From positions 58,515-122,514 of the forward strand of contig QQVE01000062.1 of assembly GCA_003389325.1 (NCBI GenBank): a DNA stretch of 64,000 nt. Reading direction: 5' to 3'. The stretch comes from Planctomycetota bacterium. Its GTDB lineage: Bacteria > Planctomycetota > Planctomycetia > Pirellulales > PALSA-1355. Below the pieces are notes generated by a model, which was not told the DNA's origin, ran no database searches, and saw only the letters and a program-made list of their open reading frames with translations. The translations under genes and the position numbers were made by a program. This document shows, piece after piece, positions 1 through 9,262 of this stretch (the first letter of the stretch is position 1; each line of letters starts with the position of its first letter).

Positions 1-172
1 ACGCCGGCCAACCGCAGGCCTAGCCGCGGTTTGGGGTTGCGGGTTTCTCGATCGTGCTGGCAAACTGGGGCCCTTGGGCTCGGCTCACCGGATAGCGCGG
101 CGACCGCCGCGGTGCCCTCGAATCGCGGGCCCCTTCTCTCTTTCACACCGATGCGTAGGAACTGCCGGCGGT

Positions 173-2140
173 ATGAACATTCTGGCCGAATTGCAGGAGC
201 GGTTTCGCGCGGCGCTTGCCGAACTGGTCGATGATCCGACCGAGTTGCTGGCGATGGTGCGCAAAAGCAGCGAGCCCAAGTTCGGCGACTACCAGGCTAA
301 CTTTGCCATGGCCCTGGGCAAGCGGCTCAAACGCCCGCCCCGCGATGTCGCGGCCGAGATCGTTCAGCGGCTGCAGATCGATGATTTGTGCGAACCGCCC
401 GAAGTGGCCGGTCCCGGCTTTATCAACCTGCGTCTAAAGACCGATTGGCTCGCGGCCGCAGCGACTCGGACGCTGGCGAGCCAGCGGCTCGGCGTGACAC
501 CGGCCAAGGAGCCTCGCACCTATGTCGTCGACTACTCCTCGCCCAACGTCGCCAAGCCGATGCACGTGGGCCATATCCGCTCGTCGGTGATCGGCGATTC
601 GCTCAAGCGCACGCTGCGATTCCTGGGCCACAAGGTGATCGCCGACAACCACATCGGCGACTGGGGCACCCAGTTCGGCATGATCATCTACGGCTACAAA
701 CACTTTCTCGACGAGGCCGCTTATCGCCAGAACGCAGTGGCCGAGCTGGGACGTCTGTACAAGTTCGTCAGCCGCCTGGTTAGCTATCGCGAGGCGGTGC
801 GGTCGCTGCCCGAGATGCGCAACCGCCTGGCCGAGCGCCGCGACGACGCGGCCCATCTGGCCTCGGTCGCCCAGGAGCGGTCCGACGACAAGGGTGCGGC
901 CAAGGCAGCCCGCAAGGCCGAGGCGGGCGCAAAAGAACAAGCCGCGGCCCTGCAGAGCCTCGAAGCCGGGATCGCCGAGGTGGAAAGCGATCCGGTGCTC
1001 TCGAAAGCCGCCGCCGCCCATCCCGACATCGAGAAGCAGGTCCTCGAAGAAACGGCCAAGCTGCATCGCGGCGATGCCGAGAACGTATCCCTGTGGAAAG
1101 AGTTTCTGCCGGCCTGCCTGGAAGACATCCAGCGGATCTACCGCCGACTCGACGTTTCGTTCGACGTCACGCTGGGCGAAAGCTTTTACAACGACCGGCT
1201 GCCCGGGGTGGTCAATGCGCTCGTGCAGCGGGACATCGCCCGGGAAAGCGACGGGGCGATGTGCGTCTTTCTCGACGACCACAAGACGCCGCTGGTGATC
1301 CGCAAGCAGGACGGAGCGTTTCTCTACGGCACCACCGATCTGGCCACCGTGCAGTACCGCATGGAAACCTGGCATCCCGACGCCATGCTGTACGTCGTCG
1401 ATCATCGCCAGAGCTTGCACTTCGAGCAGTTCTTCGCCGCCGCGCGGCTGTGGGGCTACGACGACGTGGAGATGGTGCACGTCAGCTTCGGCACCGTGCT
1501 GGGCGAAGACGGCCGGCCGTTCAAGACGCGCTCGGGCGATACCGTGGGGCTCGAAGGCCTGCTCGACGAGGCAGTGCGCCGGGCCTACGAAGTAGTGAGC
1601 GAGAACGACGACAAGAAGCCCGGGGGCGCCGAGATTGAGCCCGAGCGGCGGCGGGAGATTGCCGAGGTGGTGGGCATCGGGGCACTCAAATACGCCGACC
1701 TGTCGGTCAATCGCACCAGCGACTACACGTTCAGCTACGACCGCATGCTGGCCCTGAACGGCAACACGGCCACGTACATGCAATACGCCTACGCGCGGGT
1801 GTTCGGCAGCTTCGCCAAGGGCGACATCGACGTCCAAGAGTTGCGTGCAAGCGGCGCCGCGATCGATTTGAGTCATCCGGCCGAACGGGCCTTGGCTGTT
1901 GGTTTGCTGCAATTCTTCGAAGCGCTCGAGGCGGCCGCCGCCGAATACCGCCCGAACCTGCTGACGACCTACTTGTTCGACGTGGCGGGCGCGTTTTCGA
2001 TCTTCTTCGACCAGTGCCCGGTGCTGAAGGCCGAGACGGAGGAACTGCGCACCAGCCGGTTGCTGCTGTGCGACCTGACGGCGCGGACGCTCAAGCAGGG
2101 GTTGGATCTGCTGGGCATCAAGGTCGTCGACAAGATGTAG
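173..2140 (+). CDS. argS: Arginyl-tRNA synthetase
   Basis: Charges tRNA-Arg with arginine in the cytoplasm (class I aminoacyl-tRNA synthetase). The HIGH-type motif lies in SPNVAKPMHVGHIRSS, followed by the ArgRS-typical DNHIGDWGTQFG. The C-terminal anticodon-binding (DALR-like) region ends in LLGIKVVDKM. I chose the ATG at 173 because the conserved N-terminus MNILAELQERF begins there; the reading frame stays open upstream to a TTG at 74, but those codons look unconserved. At 655 aa it is longer than the usual 550-600 aa. The excess is an Ala/Glu/Lys/Arg-rich, probably coiled-coil insert at about residues 205-285. It converges on the next gene with an 11 bp gap. Confidence 0.97.
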   Translation: MNILAELQERFRAALAELVDDPTELLAMVRKSSEPKFGDYQANFAMALGKRLKRPPRDVAAEIVQRLQIDDLCEPPEVAGPGFINLRLKTDWLAAAATRTLASQRLGVTPAKEPRTYVVDYSSPNVAKPMHVGHIRSSVIGDSLKRTLRFLGHKVIADNHIGDWGTQFGMIIYGYKHFLDEAAYRQNAVAELGRLYKFVSRLVSYREAVRSLPEMRNRLAERRDDAAHLASVAQERSDDKGAAKAARKAEAGAKEQAAALQSLEAGIAEVESDPVLSKAAAAHPDIEKQVLEETAKLHRGDAENVSLWKEFLPACLEDIQRIYRRLDVSFDVTLGESFYNDRLPGVVNALVQRDIARESDGAMCVFLDDHKTPLVIRKQDGAFLYGTTDLATVQYRMETWHPDAMLYVVDHRQSLHFEQFFAAARLWGYDDVEMVHVSFGTVLGEDGRPFKTRSGDTVGLEGLLDEAVRRAYEVVSENDDKKPGGAEIEPERRREIAEVVGIGALKYADLSVNRTSDYTFSYDRMLALNGNTATYMQYAYARVFGSFAKGDIDVQELRASGAAIDLSHPAERALAVGLLQFFEALEAAAAEYRPNLLTTYLFDVAGAFSIFFDQCPVLKAETEELRTSRLLLCDLTARTLKQGLDLLGIKVVDKM

Positions 2141-2151
2141 CGCGGCGACGC

Positions 2152-3174
2152 CTATGCCTTGGCGAGCTGTTCGTAGCGGCCGAAGATCATGCGGCCGGCG
2201 CTGGTCTGCAGCACGCTGGTGACGGCGATCCGCACGTTCTGGTTGATGTGATCGCGCCCGCCTTCGACGACGATCATCGTGCCGTCGTCGAGATAGCCCA
2301 CGCCCTGGCCGACCTCTTCGCCCTGCTTAACGATCTTCACTTCCAGGTTTTCGCCGGGAAGCACGACCGGCTTCAGCGCGTTGGCCAGATCGTTGAGGTT
2401 GATCACCCCGACGCCGTGCAGCCGGGCCACCTTGTTCAGGTTGTAGTCGTTGGTGACCACTTTGCCCTGCAGGTACTTGGCCAGCAACACCAGCTTCAAG
2501 TCAACGGGATGACCGGCCAGCTCGGGCAGCTCGCGATCGAAGATCTTGAAATCGACGTCGTGGTTGTTACTCAGCCGGTTGAGGATGTCGAGCCCGCGGC
2601 GGCCGCGGCTGCGGCGCAGCTTGTCGGAACTGTCGGCGATGGCCTGCAGTTCGCCGATCACAAACCGCGGCATGATCAACTGGTTGTCGAGCACCTTGGT
2701 CTCGACCACGTCGGCGATGCGGCCGTCGATCACGACGCTGGTATCCAAGACGTAGGGCTTAAGCCCCTTCACTTCCTTGACGAACTCGACGTAGGGAATA
2801 ATGAAGCGAAAGTCGTCTTTCGTCTGCAGCAGCACGCTGATGCACGTGTAACACAGCACGGTGCCCAGCACGAGTTCGACGATCGGAATCACCGGGCTTC
2901 CTTCGGCCAGCACGGGGTTGAGGGCGAGCCGCAGCACGTAGGTGAGGAACAGGCCGACGATCAGGCCCAGATAGACCGCTGAAATCGTGTCGATTCGCTT
3001 CCGCGGCGTAAGCCGATCGAGGGCGATCACCCCCGCGGCGAACACCAATAGCCCGCCAAAGGCCAACCAGGGGACGAACTCGTGCTCTGAGTAGACCGTC
3101 CCGGAGCGGATCAGTTGCACGCCGATGCCGATCACGACGGCCAGGAACAAGACGCGTAGGACGAGTAGTCCCAT
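2152..3174 (-). CDS. Membrane-anchored PIN/TRAM domain protein (YacL-like)
   Basis: 340 aa protein with about four N-terminal transmembrane helices (residues 1-115), then a PIN nuclease-like domain that opens with YVLDTSVVIDGR and retains later acidic residues (VVTNDYNLN), and a C-terminal TRAM-like RNA-binding segment (GENLEVKIVKQGEEVGQGVGY). The architecture matches the YacL family of Gram-positive bacteria and planctomycetes. A membrane-tethered RNase role is inferred from the PIN fold; no substrate can be named. ATG at 3174 is preferred over the in-frame GTG at 3186. Confidence 0.88.
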   Translation of the reverse strand: MGLLVLRVLFLAVVIGIGVQLIRSGTVYSEHEFVPWLAFGGLLVFAAGVIALDRLTPRKRIDTISAVYLGLIVGLFLTYVLRLALNPVLAEGSPVIPIVELVLGTVLCYTCISVLLQTKDDFRFIIPYVEFVKEVKGLKPYVLDTSVVIDGRIADVVETKVLDNQLIMPRFVIGELQAIADSSDKLRRSRGRRGLDILNRLSNNHDVDFKIFDRELPELAGHPVDLKLVLLAKYLQGKVVTNDYNLNKVARLHGVGVINLNDLANALKPVVLPGENLEVKIVKQGEEVGQGVGYLDDGTMIVVEGGRDHINQNVRIAVTSVLQTSAGRMIFGRYEQLAKA

Positions 3175-3267
3175 GAAAAATGGCACTCGTGGGGGGTGTC
3201 AGGGCAGGCGAAGCCAGTACGTCTATTCTAGGTCTGGAATCGTCCGATTGCCAAGTAGCCGCTTCGG

Positions 3268-4386
3268 TCAGGGGCCCGAGCGGCCAAAACGCTGCTCGAA
3301 ATCGCGCCAGGCGTAGCGGTCGGTCATGCCGGCCAGATAGTCTGCTACCGTACGCGTCAGGCCCGTGGTGGCCACTCGGTCGGCGAAGCGCGCGGGCAGC
3401 CATTCGGGATGGGCCACGTAGCCTTCGAACAATTGGGCCAAGGCGGCCTGGGCGTTTTGCCGGTGCTGGAGCACTTCGGAATGGCGGTAGACACGCCTCC
3501 GCAGGAACGCTTCCAATTCCTGCTTCTGATCCGCTAGCCGGGGGCTGGCGGCGATCAGGATGCCCGAGCGGCGGGCTGCTTCCGGGCTGTCGATCGCCTC
3601 ATCGGCCAGCCGCGCGGAGGCCCGCTCGAGCAGGTCGCCGACCTGCCAATCAATCAGTTCGTGCAGCACGGCCCTGCGCAGCTCGATGCCCGCCAGCCCA
3701 CCGTGCCGCCGGCGCACGCGTGCCGCGGCGCCCGACCACAGCGGCTGGGTCAGCAGCTCATCCAGCGAGAGCAATTCCAATTCGAGCGCGTCGTCGGCGT
3801 CGTGCGTGTCGTAGGTGATGCTGTCAGCCGCTTCGACGACCTGCACTTCCAAGAGCGGAGCCTCGCCCTGGTGATCGATGCGCGTGCCCTGCCCCGCCAG
3901 GACTTCGCGCGTCAGGTTGAGGCCGGGAAACTGGTGGTACCGCGTTTCCAATTCGCGCACGATCCGCAGCGCCTGGGCATTGTGCGAGAAGCCTCCCTCG
4001 TCGCGCAGGGCGGCATCGAGCGTGTCTTCGCCGGCGTGCCCAAAGGGCGGATGGCCCAGGTCGTGCACCAGAGCCAAGGCCTCGATCAGGTCCTCGTTGA
4101 GCGCCAGGGCCCGGCCAATCGTGCGGGCGACCGAGGCGACTTCGATCGTGTGCGTCAGCCGGGTGCGATGGTAGTCGCCCAACTCACCGGTAAACACTTG
4201 CGTCTTGCCGCTCAGCCGCCGATAGGCCGCGCTATAGGCGATGCGATCGCGGTCGCGCTGGAATGGGCTGCGGTACGGGTGCTCCGGCTCGGGGTGTTCG
4301 CGTCCGGCCGACTGCGCGCTGTGCATGGCGTAGGGAGCCAGCAGCTTCTGCTCGCGGACCGCGATGGATTCAATCGCTTGAGGCAT
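3268..4386 (-). CDS. dgt: Deoxyguanosinetriphosphate triphosphohydrolase-like protein (HD domain)
   Basis: 372 aa HD-superfamily phosphohydrolase of the dGTPase/SAMHD1-like class, expected to hydrolyse dNTPs to nucleoside plus triphosphate. Visible motifs: SPFQRDRDRIAYSAAYRRL near the N-terminus, RTRLTHTIEVA with the first metal-binding His (about residue 79), and LVHDLGHPPFGHAGED with the HD pair at about 108-109. The first ATG that fits the conserved start (MPQAIESIAVREQ) is at 4386; the frame is open further upstream, but that part overlaps the HIT gene and looks unconserved. It lies 35 bp downstream of the HIT gene on the same strand, so the two are probably co-transcribed. Confidence 0.93.
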   Translation of the reverse strand: MPQAIESIAVREQKLLAPYAMHSAQSAGREHPEPEHPYRSPFQRDRDRIAYSAAYRRLSGKTQVFTGELGDYHRTRLTHTIEVASVARTIGRALALNEDLIEALALVHDLGHPPFGHAGEDTLDAALRDEGGFSHNAQALRIVRELETRYHQFPGLNLTREVLAGQGTRIDHQGEAPLLEVQVVEAADSITYDTHDADDALELELLSLDELLTQPLWSGAAARVRRRHGGLAGIELRRAVLHELIDWQVGDLLERASARLADEAIDSPEAARRSGILIAASPRLADQKQELEAFLRRRVYRHSEVLQHRQNAQAALAQLFEGYVAHPEWLPARFADRVATTGLTRTVADYLAGMTDRYAWRDFEQRFGRSGP

Positions 4387-4421
4387 GGATGGCGTCGAGA
4401 CGTTTCGCTTTTTCGAGCGGC

Positions 4422-5012
4422 TCAATTGCCGTCGCCGGAGGAGCGGGCCTCGTCGAGCATTTCCCACAAGGCGTCGAGCGCCTGCGGAATTACGCGCAGA
4501 TCGGCTAGCGCCGGCATGAAGTTGGTATCGCCCTGCCATCGCGGCACGATGTGCCAGTGCAGATGGCCGGGCAAGCCGGCGCCGGCCACGCGGCCCAGGT
4601 TCAACCCGACGTTAAAGCCCTCGGCTTTCATCAACCGCTCGATCCGGGCGATGTAAGTCGTGATCAACTGCTGCAGCTCGAGGCTTTCGCCCTGGTCGAG
4701 CTCGTCGGGCCTTCCCTTATGCAGCCGCGGAGCCACGAGCAGGTGGCCATTGTTGTACGGGAAGCGGTTGAGCACCACCAGCGAATGCTCGGCCCGCTCG
4801 ACCAGCAGGTTGCCGCGATCGTCGGAGTCGGCCACTGCGCGGCAGAGAAAGCACGACTCGTCGGCGCCGGGGAGCCAGTCGAGCTCGGCCGCAGGACGCT
4901 TTGGAGCCTGTCGGGCTTCCTCGTCCGCCGCGCCGCTGACGTAGGCCAGACGCCAGGGTGCCCAAAGCTGTTCGTGTCGGGCCAAGGCAGAACTCTCCGC
5001 GTGCAATCGCAT
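4422..5012 (-). CDS. HIT family hydrolase (histidine triad)
   Basis: 196 aa protein with the histidine triad HLHWHIVPRW near residues 150-160 and an N-terminal ALARHEQLWAPWRLAYV that resembles bacterial Ap4A phosphorylase/HIT proteins. The family hydrolyses or phosphorolyses nucleotide conjugates such as Ap4A or adenylyl adducts. CRAVADSDDRGNLLVER contains the cysteine seen in zinc-binding relatives (CFLCR). ATG start at 5012. Transcribed towards the dGTPase gene; pairing of the two nucleotide-cleaning enzymes suggests a shared sanitation role, which is inference. Confidence 0.92.
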   Translation of the reverse strand: MRLHAESSALARHEQLWAPWRLAYVSGAADEEARQAPKRPAAELDWLPGADESCFLCRAVADSDDRGNLLVERAEHSLVVLNRFPYNNGHLLVAPRLHKGRPDELDQGESLELQQLITTYIARIERLMKAEGFNVGLNLGRVAGAGLPGHLHWHIVPRWQGDTNFMPALADLRVIPQALDALWEMLDEARSSGDGN

Positions 5013-5085
5013 CTCGTGCGCGAACGCCGCGCACGTGCGCCCGAAGTCTATGCCGCGCTGTACGCGCCGACAAGATCAACCGCCG

Positions 5086-5799
<714 letters not shown>

Positions 5800-7137
5800 C
5801 TAGCTCACCTCCTCGTCGCCGAGATACGCCGCGATGACCTTCGGATCGGTGCGCACTTGTTCGGGCGTCCCTTCGGCGATCTTGGTGCCGTATTCCAGCA
5901 CGGCGATGCGGTCGGAGATGCCCATCACGACGCTCATGTGGTGCTCGATCAACAACACGGCCAGGCCGCGGTCGCGGATCTGCTCGATCAGCCCGTTGAG
6001 CTCGCTCGACTCGGCCGGGTTCATGCCGGCGGCCGGCTCGTCGAGCAGGATCACTTGCGGCTCGGTGGCCAGGGCCCGGGCGATCTCCAGCCGTCGCTGC
6101 TCGCCGTAGGCCAGGTTAGCAGCCAGGTGCTGCTCTCGATGGGCCAGGCCCACGAAGTCGAGCAGCTCGCGAGCCTTGGCGCGGGCTTCGCGCTCCTGGC
6201 GGCGGATGCCGGGCGTGCGGATGGCCATCCGCAGCACGCCGCCATGCAGCCGGCGGTCCATGGCCACGAGCACGTTTTCGAGCACGCTCATGTTTTGAAA
6301 CAGGCGGATGTTCTGAAACGTGCGGGCGACGCCGGCCAGGGAGATCACCTCAGGCGTGCGCCTGGCGCGATACCACACGGCCAGCGTGCCGGCAGCGCCG
6401 ACGACCATGCCGCCCAACAAGGCCAGCCAGGCATTGCGGCGACGGGCGGCTGCCGCGCGGTCGAGCGACCTGTAACGATCGAGTGCCGACTGGCGATCCT
6501 CGGCCGAATCGAACGTCGCCAGATCGTCGGTATCGTCCTTGTTGCGAATGACAAACTCGCCGTCGCGCTCTTCGAGATAGGTCGTGGAGCGGATGGGGCC
6601 GGGCCGGGCCACGTCGATCAGTTGCCTGAGACTCTCGCGCGTGCGCTCGGCCTCGTCGCGCGACGGAGCGTAGGCCAGCGTCTGGCGGCCATCGGCGGTG
6701 CGCACGGCCCACCGTCCGCCCCGCATCGGTTCCAGGGCCAGCGCCCCCTGCCAATAACCCCAAGCATCATGAATCGCGGCCCGATAGGAAAAGTCAGCGC
6801 CGGGACCGGCGTAGTTGCGCTTGATCGTGGCCCGCCACAGGGCGTCGACGTTCACGGCCAGCAAGGCCGCGGCCAGTCCCGTGGCCAGCCCGATGGCGAC
6901 CGCCGCGGCCACGACTTTCCAGGTGAAGGCCCGCTCGAGTGCCCTGCCGCGAAAGCGGATTTGCCCGCTCGAGGGATCGTAGATGCCCGTGATGACGTTG
7001 AACACGGTCGTCTTGCCGGCGCCGTTGGGGCCGATGATCGAGTAGATCTCGCGCTCGCGCACGGCGCAGTCGACGTCCTCGACGGCGGTCAGCCCGCCGA
7101 ATCGCACGGTCACTTTGTCGAGCTCGAGCAGCGACAT
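5800..7137 (-). CDS. livG: LivG-type ABC ATPase with a large membrane-spanning insertion
   Basis: 445 aa, against about 250-260 aa for normal LivG. The ATPase core is complete but split: Walker A GPNGAGKTT (36-44), Q-loop in GVARTFQNIRLF (269-280), signature YGEQRRLEIARAL (344-356), Walker B VILLDEPAAG (362-371), H-loop His at 399/400. Between Walker A and the Q-loop, residues about 70-260 are extra. They contain a hydrophobic helix (about 73-95), a mostly hydrophilic segment of about 140 residues (96-235), and a second hydrophobic helix (about 236-255) flanked by Arg clusters. The insert re-enters the LivG sequence exactly at the usual position, with no frameshift. The start abuts the livM stop. 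ATPase role is secure; the insert function is unknown. Confidence 0.93.
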   Translation of the reverse strand: MSLLELDKVTVRFGGLTAVEDVDCAVREREIYSIIGPNGAGKTTVFNVITGIYDPSSGQIRFRGRALERAFTWKVVAAAVAIGLATGLAAALLAVNVDALWRATIKRNYAGPGADFSYRAAIHDAWGYWQGALALEPMRGGRWAVRTADGRQTLAYAPSRDEAERTRESLRQLIDVARPGPIRSTTYLEERDGEFVIRNKDDTDDLATFDSAEDRQSALDRYRSLDRAAAARRRNAWLALLGGMVVGAAGTLAVWYRARRTPEVISLAGVARTFQNIRLFQNMSVLENVLVAMDRRLHGGVLRMAIRTPGIRRQEREARAKARELLDFVGLAHREQHLAANLAYGEQRRLEIARALATEPQVILLDEPAAGMNPAESSELNGLIEQIRDRGLAVLLIEHHMSVVMGISDRIAVLEYGTKIAEGTPEQVRTDPKVIAAYLGDEEVS

Positions 7138-8250
7138 CTAAGCGGTCTCTTCGGTCAACGGTTGCGGCGTGTGCATTTCGGCCTCGATCTGCCGCGAAGG
7201 CAGCAAGCCCTCGGGGCGGAAACGCATCATCAGGATCAACGCCAGGCCGAAGATCATCAATTTCCAGTTGCTGAACGTCAGGAAGCGGTTGTCTCCCGAG
7301 CTGATGCCGGATGCTTGAATGAAACCGTCGAGCACCGGCGCGACAACGTTGTCGAAACCGATCAGCAGCAACACGCCTAGCAGCGTGCCGCGCAGGCTCC
7401 CCAGCCCGCCGAGAATGATGCAGCACAGCATGAGCACCGAGCGATTGAAGTCGAACGCGTCGGGCCCGGCCGTGCTGGCCAGCACCGTCGCATAGAGACA
7501 GCCTGCCATTCCCGCCAGTCCGCACCCCAGCGCAAAGGCCGAAAGCTTGACCCGCGAGGCGTTGATGCCCATGCAGGCGGCGGCCAATTCGTCTTCGCGA
7601 ATCGCCATCCAGGCCCGGCCCAGCCGCGAGTCTTCGAGGTTGTGCAACAACCAGATCACGACCAACAGCAGGCCGAGCGCGAGGAAGTAGAACAGCCGGT
7701 AATCGAGGCTCCAATCGGGCGTGATGCCCAATAGCCTTAGCGGAGGCTCGAGAAACGCAGGCAACTGCGGCGGCGGCACGGGATTGAGCCCGCGCGTGCC
7801 GGCGGTGATCTCCTCCAGGTTCCGAAGCGTGAACCGCGTGACCTCACCAAAGCCGAGGGTGACGATCGCCACGTAGTCGCCGCGCAGACGGAGCGTCGGG
7901 GCACCCAGCAAGATGCCGGCCAGTGCCGCCGCGCCCGTCGAGAGCACAAGCGCCGCCACGAAACCCACGCCGAACGGATAGGCCGGCACGGTGAGGATGC
8001 CGGTGACGTAGGCTCCGATGCCGAAGAAGGCGGCGATGCCCAGGTGGAGAATGCCGGTGTAGCCCACCACCACGTTGAGCCCGAGGGCCAGAATCGCGTA
8101 GATGAAAATGTAGGTGAGCTGGCCGCCGATCGAGATGCCCGTCCAACGGAACAGCACCTCGTTGGGATAGACCAACAGCGGAAAGGCCACCAGCACGGCC
8201 AGGTACAGGGGCCAGGCAGGCATGCGATCCAACCAGCGAGGTGCGCTCAT
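7138..8250 (-). CDS. livM: Branched-chain amino-acid type ABC transporter permease LivM
   Basis: 370 aa polytopic membrane protein. The family motifs GLNVVVGYTGILHLGIAAFFGIGAY (split here as GYTGILHLGIAAF), RLRGDYVAIVTLGFGE and LKLSAFALG-type segments are present, as is the EAA-like loop (GRAWMAIREDELAA). The start is the ATG at 8250, which overlaps the livH stop as ATGA; the frame is open upstream but the extra residues are an Arg/Gly-rich shadow of livH. LivM pairs with LivH to form the transport channel. Confidence 0.95.
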   Translation of the reverse strand: MSAPRWLDRMPAWPLYLAVLVAFPLLVYPNEVLFRWTGISIGGQLTYIFIYAILALGLNVVVGYTGILHLGIAAFFGIGAYVTGILTVPAYPFGVGFVAALVLSTGAAALAGILLGAPTLRLRGDYVAIVTLGFGEVTRFTLRNLEEITAGTRGLNPVPPPQLPAFLEPPLRLLGITPDWSLDYRLFYFLALGLLLVVIWLLHNLEDSRLGRAWMAIREDELAAACMGINASRVKLSAFALGCGLAGMAGCLYATVLASTAGPDAFDFNRSVLMLCCIILGGLGSLRGTLLGVLLLIGFDNVVAPVLDGFIQASGISSGDNRFLTFSNWKLMIFGLALILMMRFRPEGLLPSRQIEAEMHTPQPLTEETA

Positions 8251-9203
8251 ACCTTTTCCCTCGCGTGCGTGCCGAGCAATCCCGCCGGGCGGAAGACCAG
8301 GATGGCGATCAGGATCACGAATACCAGGGCGCTGGTCCACCGTTCGCCCACGTAGCCGGAGCCGAATGCCCGGGCCAGCCCGATCACCAGGCCGCCCAAC
8401 ACGGCACCGGGGATGTTGCCGATGCCGCCCAGCACGGCGGCAGTGAAGGCGTACAGGCCGTTGGTGAAGCCCATCTGGTAGCTGACCGTGTTGATATACA
8501 GCCCGTAGATCACCGCCGCGGCCCCGGCCAGCGCTCCGCCGATGGCGAACGTGACGCTGATCACGCGATCGGCGTTGATGCCCATCAGCTTCGCGGCCAG
8601 CGGGTCCTGGGCCGTGGCCCGCATGGCCTTGCCCAGGCGCGTGCCTTTGACGAACACCGAAAGCGCGATCATGATCGGCACGGTCACGGCGACGATCATC
8701 AGGTCCTTGTAGGTGAAGCTCAACGCGGCCTCGGAGCCGAGCAGATTCTCGCGCGAGACCAGGTCGGGGAAATGGCGATCGGCCGCCCCACCCCACAGCA
8801 GTCCCACGTTCATCAGCACGAACGACACGCCGATGGCCGAGACCAGCGGCGCGAGCTTCGGCGCATCGCGCAGCGGCTTGTACACGGCCAGATCGATGCC
8901 GACGTTGAGCGCCCCGCAAAAGATCGGCACCACGACGAACAACAGCCCGATGCCGAGCCAGCGTTGCCAGAGAGCGGCTTCTTCGAGCCCCATGACACCG
9001 ATCAGCGCCAGGGCCAGGAACGAGCCCAGCATGAATACTTCACCGTGGGCGAAGTTGATCAGCTCGATGATCCCGTAGACCATCGTGTAGCCCAGGGCCA
9101 CCAGGGCGAACAAGGCGCCGTTGGAGAGCCCGATCAGCGTGTATTGCAGGAACGTCTGCCAAGCGTCGGGAGCCTCGGCGGCGGCCAAAAGAACGGGAAA
9201 CAT
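8247..9203 (-). CDS. livH: Branched-chain amino-acid type ABC transporter permease LivH
   Basis: 318 aa permease with about eight hydrophobic segments. Typical LivH motifs are GLSNGALFALVALGYTMVYG followed by NFAHGEVFMLG near the N-terminus and GKAMRATAQDPLAAKLMGI (EAA loop). An ATG at 9203 follows a GTG at 9206; either can serve. The 3' end overlaps livM by 4 bases. The gene follows the binding-protein gene after about 60 bp. Confidence 0.95.
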   Translation of the reverse strand: MFPVLLAAAEAPDAWQTFLQYTLIGLSNGALFALVALGYTMVYGIIELINFAHGEVFMLGSFLALALIGVMGLEEAALWQRWLGIGLLFVVVPIFCGALNVGIDLAVYKPLRDAPKLAPLVSAIGVSFVLMNVGLLWGGAADRHFPDLVSRENLLGSEAALSFTYKDLMIVAVTVPIMIALSVFVKGTRLGKAMRATAQDPLAAKLMGINADRVISVTFAIGGALAGAAAVIYGLYINTVSYQMGFTNGLYAFTAAVLGGIGNIPGAVLGGLVIGLARAFGSGYVGERWTSALVFVILIAILVFRPAGLLGTHAREKV

Positions 9204-9262
9204 CACGGGCAGTTCATCCCTGCAAGCGGACCAGCGGCGTGCGCCTCGCCAGCCGGCGTTCG

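Noticed and set aside
434..1912. A 492-codon open frame antisense to argS
   Set aside because: It is the complement of a strongly supported gene, has a His/Gly/Val-rich product without motifs, and arises from high GC content.
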